A stretch of DNA of 64,000 nucleotides, taken from NCBI GenBank assembly GCA_036346405.1, contig CM070548.1, positions 65,372,877 through 65,436,876 of the forward strand, written 5' to 3'. The translations under genes and the position numbers were made by a program. Shown in pieces: positions 56,674 through 64,000 of this stretch. Within the stretch, counting starts at the first letter, position 1, and every line of letters starts with the position of its first letter. Origin of the DNA: Phyllostachys edulis. Its lineage: Eukaryota; Streptophyta; Magnoliopsida; Poales; Poaceae. The notes beneath the pieces are model-generated. The model did no database searches, was not told the origin of the DNA, and saw only the letters and a program-made list of their open reading frames with translations.

Positions 56674-58116
56674 TTAAGAACATGCGAGGATATGACTCGA
56701 TCGGGAAGGCATAGGCAAGCCGGTCCACGTGACTCGTCGTCCTTGGCGAGTGAAAGACATGGTCATGCTAGAAAAATCCCAAGTTATGGGACTAAGAGTG
56801 TCGAGCCATTGGACCCCTAAGATCACATCGAATCCGTCGAGCGGCATGGCGTAGCAATCCTGTGTAAAGTCCTCGTGACCAATGCGGATGGCCATGGCTC
56901 TACACAAGCCCAAACTAGTAACACGATCCCCATTCGCCACTGTGACGCTCAGGCCCGATCGCGGTCGCATGCAGACGCTGGTGGCAGCCACAACATTGTT
57001 GGCGATGAAATTATGTGTAGAACCCGAATCAAGGAGGGCAACCAATGTGCTACTATCAATCTCGACAAGGAGCCTCATGGTTTGACCCAAGCGTGGCTGA
57101 ATACCCGTGAGTGTTGCCAAAGAAATCTCCGGTGTGCTGCCAGTCTGTGGATCATCGTCGTCCCTATCGTCTTGCTAAACTTGGATGACGAAAAGGCGCT
57201 TACACCGGTGGCCTGGAACGAACTTCTCATCACATTGATAGCACAAACCTTGGGTACGACGCCATTCAAGCTCGGCCGTGGACAAGGTGCGACGTGGTAA
57301 GGTGTGCTGGGGCGGTCCGCTACTTCCAGAATCAGGAGGCGGGCTAGACCCGAGAGCCACAATAGGTGCACTGTCGGAACGCCAAGGTCGACAGGATGGT
57401 AGAGGGGCCGCCGGTACTACTAGCTGTGTGTGGCGTTCGTACGCGCGAGCTAAACTCATGGCGGATTCCAGGGACTGTGGAGCTTGCAATTCGACATCCG
57501 TTTGCAATGGCTGACCAAGACCGACAGTGAACAACTGAATTTGCTGATGTTCGGTCAGAGGGTCGGTGCGGCACAAGAGCGCTAAAAATTGGTCGGAGAA
57601 GTCACGGATAGTGCCTTGCTTGTGGAGAGCGATAAGTTCCCCCAAGGAATTGCTACGTAATGATGATCCGAATCGGGTATTGACCAACTCGACAAAACGG
57701 CGCCAAGAAGGAGTTCCTGTGTCGTGCTCCAATCGATGGTACCACAGCTGTGCTGAGTCGGTCATGTGAAACGTGGCCAACCAGACCTTATTCTCCTCCA
57801 TGGTGTGCTAACCTTGGAAGAATATGTCGCAACGATTCAGCCATGGTAACAGGTCTTCCTGACCATTGAACATTAGAAAGTTCAATTTGTAGAATCGAGG
57901 AGCACTGCCACTACCAGCATGTTGTCCTGCGGCCGGTGAACGGGGGGCCACGGGTGCGTCTCTGTTGGTGTGGCACAAATCCATCACTGAGGCAGTCGGC
58001 GAGACATGCAGAGGCCGATGAGGGCTTGGGAGTATGCCGTCAGGTGCTCGGAAACGTGCGTCGATGAGAGTTTCCTGGTCGGTATCGCCGGGCGGAGTGG
58101 TGCGCCCTTGCTCCAA
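56674..58116 (-). pseudogene. gypsy 2 gag and protease
   Basis: The ATG at 58114-58116 opens gag; its first stretch ends at a TAG (57808-57810). The frame then continues at 57801 with QLWYHRLEHDTG and the FSDQFLALLCRTD capsid motifs, and a zinc knuckle CYQCDEKFVPGHRC near 57220-57180. A frame change leads into the aspartic protease (57120-56674) with ALLDSGSTHNFIANN and VILGVQWLDTL. Protease and RT are separated by stops at about 56640-56674. Confidence 0.87.
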
Positions 58117-58300
58117 CCGGTTGATAGCTACGTGATGTGCTCATTGTTGGAGATCATTGTCGCGAACTGTGCCGAAGAGACTATCGATCTTATCATGAAG
58201 CTTCAGTCGATCGGCCTCCATTTGCTGAAATAAGATGTCGAGCTTCTTGTTGTTCGAGTCGATGTTGTCGCCCTCTAACATGGTGGATGGCGCAGCGTTC

Positions 58301-58310
58301 ACTGATACCA
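58301..58310 (-). other. primer binding site of gypsy 2
   Basis: TGGTATCAGT on the minus strand, three bases from the 5' LTR; complementary to the initiator tRNA-Met 3' end. Confidence 0.8.
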
Positions 58311-58313
58311 AGT

Positions 58314-58759
58314 TGTCAGGATTCTGGATCGAGGAAGAGGGACTGGAACGCAGATTGTAATCGTGTAACGGAATCGGTCGCTGCCTAGAGCCTCGGCGAC
58401 GCGGCAGAGGCGCCGTTGTGACAGCAGCCGCACGATCGAAGTTCTGGGATGAACGTTGAACAGCAGAGAAGAGAGAAATTGGGTTTTCTGATATTTTGTT
58501 GCTTAACTCAAATCAAAGTGTCTCTCTCCTTTAAATAGAGAGATCCTAACAAACTAGACTAGGAAACGAATTCGAATATGAAAACGAAACTAATACATAA
58601 TTCCGAATTTTGCTATGAACTGAAAAGGAAACTAACAATGCCAACTATTCCTAATCCGACAACGCAACAGAATTTGCCGAAGCAACTAAACTGGACGTTC
58701 CTGGCGCTACGTCCAACGTCTTCTTCTTTCTTCGCCCATACGTGATGCCCCACATGACA
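58314..58759 (-). repeat. 5' LTR of gypsy element 2
   Basis: 446 bp, TG...CA, abutting the TTTTG duplication on its outer side. Confidence 0.9.
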
Positions 58760-60600
58760 TTTTGGGATAGGGAAGCAATCACCACCTTATGCAGTTGCCA
58801 TCCCTAGGGGTAACCTTTTTAACGTGGCACATTATACTTAATTTGTGTTTGAACTTTGCTAATTTAGTTGGTTTTAACTTCCCTTTTTTTTATTGCAGTG
58901 CTCAAACGCTAATGGGAGGCGGGGCACTTTTTTCTCGGATTGCTATCAGAAAAGTGGCCGAACAGTGATGCTCCAGCTTGCGTGAAGCAAAGGTATGAGC
59001 CTTACCGGTCAACAACTCAACATCCCTAATCTGTTCACATATTCAAGGCACTAAGGACAACATGCAAAACACTGTTTAACTTGTAAGTTGTGAATCCTTC
59101 ATATTGTAAATTTGTAATGCTCCCAGGCTCATCCGCTATAGGATGTACTTCTGTATGTAACAGTTTTTCCCGTTGCAAATCAAATATGTGTTTGGTTTAG
59201 GTATAACCAGTTGTTGAGTTTAGAAGTTTATGGAGTTTGTGCTTACCAGTTCTGTTTCTACTTTGGAGTTATCTACTATTTTCTGGTGAAATTCTTGCCA
59301 GTGGGTAAGACCTTTTGCAAGCATCATCATGTTGACGCCATTTACTTATATTACAGTACATTGGAATTATGACCAAACATTTTATTTTATTTGAGACGAT
59401 AACTTGTCTTCTCCGTTGGTAGTTTTGTTATATTTTATGGTACAGTTCTAAAAGACAAATATGGGGCGCCTACCACTGGATTTCTTGCATATTGAACTGT
59501 AGTTATCAAACAAGATATAAGTACTGATGCACTCTTTGGGTTATCAAATATATTGTTTGATAGTTGTATCACTGCAACAACTTGTGGTAGTTTTTTTTCT
59601 CTCACAAGTTACAGGTATTACCTTCATACTTCACATTTGTTGCTGACTAGTTAGTTTGAATTCTGCAAGCTTTCAACAGAACTTCAATTCAGCATGAGTT
59701 TACCCAAAATTGCATATACAACGTTGATCCAATAAAATAATATACAGTACCAACCAGGGTTCGAGTAACTTGGAACCGGCCTCAAATCGGAGGGGCCTGG
59801 TTCCGGTTTCTCTGTGAAATTCAGGCGGTTTTTTCTGGCTTTTGGAATTTTCACAATTTCCTTTTGCAGATTTGAAGTTTCGGGGTACATAACGATAAAC
59901 TATAAGCATTGTGGTTTAGAAGTTGAATTGTTTGAGGATGTACTATAACTGAACGGGTTATATAAGCATGCATAATTGTTACCTGATGGTACTCCTTTTT
60001 TCTTTCTTTCTTTCTTTCTTTCTTTCTTTTTTATTACTGTTGAGCTCAAAGCTTTATTCAAACTTTCAGAGTTGAGATTATAATATCTCCTGATAAGCAC
60101 AGGGAAAAGTCTGCATGAAGAGTTGAGGCAAGTAGATGTGACGTAAATGTTTAGTGCCTCAAATGTGCCCACCTATGGGCTGCTACATTAATCCTGTGGC
60201 TATGTCTGTATTTAGGCAAAGGAAGCTTTTCATTCTTTCTTTGGAAGCAGCAGAGTACAGAAGGGAGGACATGAGAGTATTATGAAGGGAAGGGGGATAC
60301 TGGGATCAGCCAGCGACCAGCAGCAAGTTCCAGCCCAGCTGCCCAGGACTCTACAGGTACCTGATGGTACCAGCGCACAGGCCGGCCGGGAGCAGCGGGA
60401 GAGAAGGCATTTGCAATGCACCGACGGAAAACTGGCTGGCTGCTCCCGTTCATCACTATTCGCTCGTGCTCGCATCGCGCACGCGCGCGCTCAGGAATCC
60501 TCCCGCGCGGCCGTGCGCGTTCATCCGCAACGGTCCGTACGCCGATCGAGACAATGGTAGGCATTAGGCAATACTCTGCCCCAAGAAGGTGAAGCATGAA
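58760..60600. other. gene-poor sequence, possible exon remnants
   Basis: A segment at 58899-59000 is bracketed by an acceptor-like TTTATTGCAG and a donor-like AAAG|GTATGAG, but it has no long frame. 59040-59170 looks like a 3' UTR (GTAATGCTCCCAGGCTCATC). 59755-59850 has an inverted GGAACCGGCC / GGCCTGGTTCCGG pair. These could be 3'-UTR exons of the PPR gene displaced by transposons, but nothing proves it. Confidence 0.3.
59996..60032. repeat. (TTTC)n microsatellite
   Basis: About seven TTTC units between T-runs. Confidence 0.9.
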
Positions 60601-60880
60601 GGACATCTTCAATAGTGGCTACCTCAGCTGTCTTTTAGCTACCACGGCACTCAAAAGTCTAATCGGAGAAGAGAGGATGTGAAGAGAGAATGTGCCATTT
60701 CTTATATAAGAGACAAGCTGTGTACATAAACCATCACAAATTGTGAGTGTGTAAGGAGAAAGTTGTGTTGAAAACGAATGATTTTATAGATAACTTGTTG
60801 GAGATGTTGTCATTAAGAATGTCTGTAAATGAGTTAGAGACTTTAGAGACAACATAAGAAACAAACTCTTGTACATGCTC
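60601..60880. mobile_element. probable tourist-like MITE, diverged
   Basis: The left end GGACATCTTCAATAGTGG and the right end (reverse complement GAGCATGTACAAGAGTTTG) resemble the termini of the 51762-52047 MITE. The length is similar (280 bp). The flanking triplets GAA and TAA are compatible with a decayed TAA duplication. Confidence 0.5.
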
Positions 60881-61109
60881 TAAAGCCCAATTGCCAGCCC
60901 AACCAACCAAGTTTAGCCTTCCCTTTTACCCATGATTGAACTACCTGTATACAAAGGGAGAATTTGATAATATACCCTCAGCTTAGATGGCTTTCAAGCA
61001 AATACCCTCATCGTCGATGTAATTGATAATATAATCTCTACTTAGACGAATTCTTGATAAAATATCCCGTTTGAATTATTTTATTAATATCTGTTGTTTT
61101 TCCCGTTTG

Positions 61110-61930
61110 GTAACATGAAATTACCTGCTTGCCATTCCCCGAGCCGTGCTGCTCCGACGTGGTTAGGTCGCACAATATACACGCGGCGCGCTGCTCACCG
61201 CTACAGAGGTCCGCGAGATGTTGAGACGGGGTGGGTGCAGCTAGACCGACGCGGGAGGATAGGGTGCCCACCATCATCGCCATCAACCTCTGCCCCCCAT
61301 CACCGTGCGGGTTGGCGGCAATCTTCAGGCTGACAAGGTCGGCGGTGAGCTAGACGTTGACGAGGAAGCTGTGGACGGCGAGGAGTTCATCGAAGACTAT
61401 GGTATGGGCGCGGCGTAGTTGTTCACAACGCTCGGCAGGGGAAGCGACGGGGAAGACGCGATGGTAATGGAGTTGGTGACGGCGGATCCGCACACGCTCC
61501 CCGTCGGCTTTGCCTTGTCGTCATCAGGGTTTTTTTTAATCGGTAAAAAAATCTACCGGGGGTGCCGATACAGCCGATAGCACCGAAAATCGGAAAATTT
61601 CGGCCAGTTTTGGCCGAAATTTTCAATTTTTTTTTTGAATTTTTCGGATTTTAAATTAAAAAAAAATACAAATTCGAACAAAAATCATCAATTGAGCTAG
61701 TTAGCATGGTAGCAAGATTCATATGGGCTTGTATTACTTCACTCATTCATCAACTGAACAAAATTCAAGAAATTTGATTTTTTTGGGACAAAATTCATCT
61801 AAACTTCAAATTTCGGAGCCGATTTGAAAATCAACACAGGGGGGGGGGGGCGGATAGAAATGGTTATCGGCGATTATCGGCCGATAAAAAAACCCATGGT
61901 CGTCATCGCCCAGCAGCTGCTTCTCCATAT
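61110..61930 (-). pseudogene. unidentified gene-like fragment inside the Mutator-like element
   Basis: The GC-rich sequence (61120-61524, continuing 61907-61930 after the nested MITE) contrasts with the AT-rich TIRs. On the minus strand, from 61930 inward across the MITE, a frame reads EKQLLGDDDKAKPTGSVCGS and stays open for about 45 codons. Another frame (61286-61038) gives MMAMMVGTLSSRVGLAAPTP. I do not recognise either. This is the pattern of a Pack-MULE, but the source gene is unknown and the fragment is not a working gene. Confidence 0.4.
61525..61898. mobile_element. hAT-like MITE, TSD GTCGTCAT
   Basis: A 374-bp element with ends CAGGGTTTTTTTTAATCGG and (reverse-complemented) CATGGGTTTTTTTATCGG. 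The 8-bp direct repeat GTCGTCAT lies at 61517-61524 and 61899-61906. Eight-base duplications and CAGGG termini are hAT hallmarks. It is internally AT-rich with CGGCCGAAA/TTTCGGCC strings and a G12 run near 61841. No coding capacity. Confidence 0.8.
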
Positions 61931-62062
61931 TACAAACAGGGTATTTTATCAAGAATCCAACTAAGTGGATGATATATAAACAACTACATCGAGAATGATG
62001 GCATATTCTCGAAAGTTATCTAAGCAAAGGATAAATAATCAATTCCTCCCTATACAAAGAGT

Positions 62063-62573
62063 CGAATATCAACTAGCACAGCAACAGCCGCACAACTCCT
62101 CGTCTCCTCTAGGTCGAGGACCTCGATCATCGTCGTCGATCGCCGTGTCGACGTCCTTAGCCTAATTGCGACCACGCCGACCAAAACCTGCTGCCGACCG
62201 CCGTGACGCGGTGCTGCGCCGTTGTGGCTACTCTAGCCCTACTGCCCTAGCACTACAAAGGGCAAAGAACTAGTTACAAAGTTACGTCTCTCATGTTTCT
62301 AACGATCATCAACGTCAATTCCGTAATTTTCATTGGTCTATACATTTATGTTCTGTGTATTACTCTCTAGCCTCTATGCTCTCCAATTTCTGGTATAGAT
62401 CTATAGAATAATAGAAGGTATTAATTATGTATTATTTGCTACGTACATGGAGATAAGACGTGATGCTATGAGTAAGTGTTAAGATCTAATTAATTTCAAT
62501 TTTAGTGTGCTTTAGTTGTTCTTGTTCGGCCAACAGCCACGAAGAGGAAGAAAACAGTTTATTCTTTTTTTTT
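62063..62573. other. no gene recognised
   Basis: 62080-62230 is CG-rich with GATCATCGTCGTCGATCGCC and no open frame of note. The remainder is AT-rich. It may include the 5' part of the hAT element to the right. Confidence 0.45.
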
Positions 62574-62588
62574 AAAAAGAAAGTTGTT

Positions 62589-62731
62589 GAGAACTGAGCG
62601 CTCGCTCAGTGGAAGTTCTGCCGGTGGGCAGCCTTCCCACCCGGGTTCGAGCTTTGCTCAGCTCGTGTGTCTCATGAGGAGCACTGTGTTGGGGCACAGT
62701 ATAGAGGTTATCCCGGACATCTAAAAGAAAA
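62589..62731 (+). mobile_element. tRNA-derived SINE with 15-bp TSD
   Basis: The 143-bp body contains an RNA polymerase III A-box-like TCGCTCAGTGG (62602-62612) and a B box GGTTCGAGC (62644-62652), about 31 bp apart. It ends in an A-rich tail. The direct repeat AAAAAGAAAGTTGTT flanks it (62574-62588 and 62732-62746). Box order fixes the plus orientation. It is not a tRNA gene: no cloverleaf can be formed and the body continues well past the B box. Confidence 0.85.
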
Positions 62732-62839
62732 AAAAAGAAAGTTGTTTGAAGCTCCCAGCCTTGTGCAGAAAATTTAATCCAACCGACGCGCAAGCTACCG
62801 GACCGAATAGCTCTAATCCTAATTCAACTGATGTGCAAA

Positions 62840-64000
62840 CTCTTGATCAGAATATTTCTGCATCATTAGGAGTTCCAAATCCACAACAAGCTAGAATTTT
62901 GTGACTACAGCATATGATGATATGAGCAGGACTCAGGTAAACGTCTTCAAATTTGGGAACTCCCTCCTGATAAGCAAGAAGAAGCTCGAAGATTTTATAT
63001 ATCCGAGGGCCCATATCAACCATTCGTGACAGAGTACCCATTTAATGGATGGGGAAAATCATCGCCGTCGATTCCAAAGTCATTGGTTCACAAATTTTTG
63101 TTGACTAGAGTATTCACCTCATACAAACCGTGCCTATTGCTTGCCTTGTTTTCCTTTTTTTTTTTAAAAAAAAAAACCAGCTGGGAAGTGCGGCTCGGAT
63201 ACATTCACAGTCAAGGGATTTCAAAATTAGAAGAAGGTTAACGATGGAAAAGAATGTGCTTTTCTAACTCACATGGGTCAGGATTCTAACTCAGCTCATA
63301 ACTATTCAATTCGGTGTTTTAATAATCTTATAAATAATATGACTCATGTTGACAAGGTGATTGAGAAGCAAACCGAGAAAATGATCGCAGATGCAAGACT
63401 AAGGCTTAAGGCTTTCCATCAGGTAATAAAAAATTATTTTCATCTTCTATTTCAGCAATTAGAATATTGATGTCGTACTATCTGACAATTATTCATTGCT
63501 GATTTCATCTGGTGGTTAACATTTCAAGCATGTCCCTTTAGAGGCCATGATGAATCTCCAGAATCCATAAATCAGGGTAATTTTCTTGAAATGGTCAAAA
63601 TTTTGGCTTCTTAAAACAAGGAGGTGAAAGAAATTGTGTTAGAAAATGCTCCAAGAAATGCAAAGTACACCTCACCGAATGTTCAGAAGGAAATTGTTAG
63701 CCTATTTGCTTGAAAAGTGCAAACAACCATTACAGACGAAATTGGTAATAGCATGGTTTATATAATGGTTGATGAAGCTCTGAGATGAATCTAAAAAAGA
63801 GCAAATGACAATAGTTCTTCGGTTTGTCAATAAAGGACTTATAAATGAGTGTTTGCTTGATCTCATTCATGTGAATGACACTGCTGCATTAATTCTCAAG
63901 GACTCAGTATGTGTTGTTCTATCAGATGATAATTTGAATGTGCAAGATATCAGAGGCCAAGTCTAAGATGGGGGGCAAGTAATATGTGTTAGGAACCAGA
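62840..64000 (+). pseudogene. hAT transposase, TTF finger/DUF4371 type, 5' part
   Basis: This decayed gene runs off the window edge. Fragments in several frames follow the order of plant zinc-finger MYM-type 1-like proteins, which are domesticated or mobile hAT transposases. QNISASLGVPNPQQ lies at 62840-62885. The TTF finger around 63050-63160 has HRRRFQSHWF, LEYS and AYCLPCF. HNYSIRCFNNLINN and DKVIEKQTEKMI are at 63285-63400. RGHDESPESINQGNFLEMVK, VLENAPRNAKYTSP, MVDEA and VLRFVNKG then follow, up to DNLNVQDIRGQ at 63930-63965. There are stops in every frame and a T/A-rich slippage tract near 63155-63175. The dimerisation domain would lie to the right. The SINE at 62589 sits just before it. 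Confidence 0.85.

Larger units (their letters stand above)
53399..58759 (-). mobile_element. structurally complete Ty3/gypsy element 2, TSD TTTTG
   Basis: The 5,361-bp element has LTRs at 53399-53837 and 58314-58759. On the plus strand each begins TGTCAGGATTCTGG and ends CCCACATGACA. TTTTG flanks it at 53394-53398 and 58760-58764. Orientation is minus: the primer site is TGGTATCAGT (58310-58301), three bases from the 5' LTR, and the purine tract is the reverse complement of CTCTCCCCTCCTTTG at 53839-53853. Gene order on the minus strand is gag, protease, RT, RNase H, integrase. It is of the same broad lineage as element 1 but a different family. Confidence 0.92.
60957..62050. mobile_element. 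Mutator-like element with 9-bp TSD
   Basis: The 1,094-bp element has terminal inverted repeats of about 120-130 bp. The left reads GGAGAATTTGATAATATACC and the right, reverse-complemented, reads GGGAGGAATTGATTATTTAT; similarity continues through CTTAGAT, CATC.TCGATGTA and GAATTCTTGATAAAATA. The direct repeat TATACAAAG flanks it at 60948-60956 and 62051-62059. Nine-base duplications and long TIRs are diagnostic of Mutator-like elements. No transposase is inside. The GC-rich 61110-61520 interior looks like host coding sequence and is interrupted by the MITE at 61525-61898. Confidence 0.88.

Noticed and set aside
62600..62660. A tRNA gene suggested by A and B boxes
   Set aside because: No acceptor stem or cloverleaf; flanking 15-bp duplication and A-tail show a SINE.

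Overview
The window is plant nuclear DNA, most probably from rice (Oryza) or a close grass relative. The reasons are the density and style of its transposons (large Ty3/gypsy LTRs with grass-type sequence, stowaway- and tourist-like MITEs, non-autonomous Mutator and hAT elements, a tRNA-derived SINE) and the plant genes: a five-exon LSM1, a P-class PPR gene with the strong 5'-to-3' GC decline typical of grasses, and a signal peptidase complex subunit fragment. There are no operons, bacterial genes or CRISPR arrays. Family names for repeats are inferred from structure and recalled sequence, not from a database search.

Layout. 1-671: end of a DNA transposon. 690-6001: 3' end of a gypsy element with a 3' LTR of about 3 kb, itself split by a 1.7-kb solo LTR (TSD TTTGC). 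6002-8480: no convincing gene, then a strongly purine-biased GC-rich tract. 8500-11321: a decayed BED-finger hAT transposon. 11871-12262: two adjacent MITE copies. 12659-16358: LSM1 (intact, with a predicted GC-AG last intron), carrying a 40-bp alternating purine/pyrimidine run, a 114-bp tandem duplication and a third MITE in its introns. 18057-18359: an unidentified small minus-strand ORF. 18499-30570: a decayed Ty1/copia element split inside gag by a 5,054-bp solo LTR (TSD GGCTG) loaded with GGAGGTC-centred minisatellites. 31885-33813: a short non-autonomous LTR element. 35850-40050: a truncated second copy of the same copia family, inverted. 40601-41066: a broken fragment of signal peptidase complex subunit 2. 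41983-42405: a small secreted or membrane proline-rich protein gene. 43198-48730: a structurally complete gypsy element (TSD TACTT). 49125-50789: the PPR gene. 51599-52690: a TIR element holding a tourist-like MITE. 53399-58759: a second structurally complete gypsy element, minus strand (TSD TTTTG). 60957-62050: a Mutator-like element (9-bp TSD) with an hAT-like MITE nested inside it (8-bp TSD). 62589-62731: a SINE (15-bp TSD). 62840-64000: a decayed TTF-finger/DUF4371 hAT transposase running off the right edge.

Function. Only three or four loci look like working cellular genes: LSM1 (cytoplasmic mRNA decapping, LSm1-7 ring), the PPR protein (organellar RNA binding), the small signal-peptide/TM protein, and perhaps the small ORF at 18057. 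They are independent genes separated by nested repeats. Everything else is repeat or decayed repeat. The best candidate for something under-described is the 5-kb minisatellite-bearing solo LTR at 21068-26121. Its boundaries rest on TG...CA ends, a perfect target duplication and the fact that the host reading frame closes across it.
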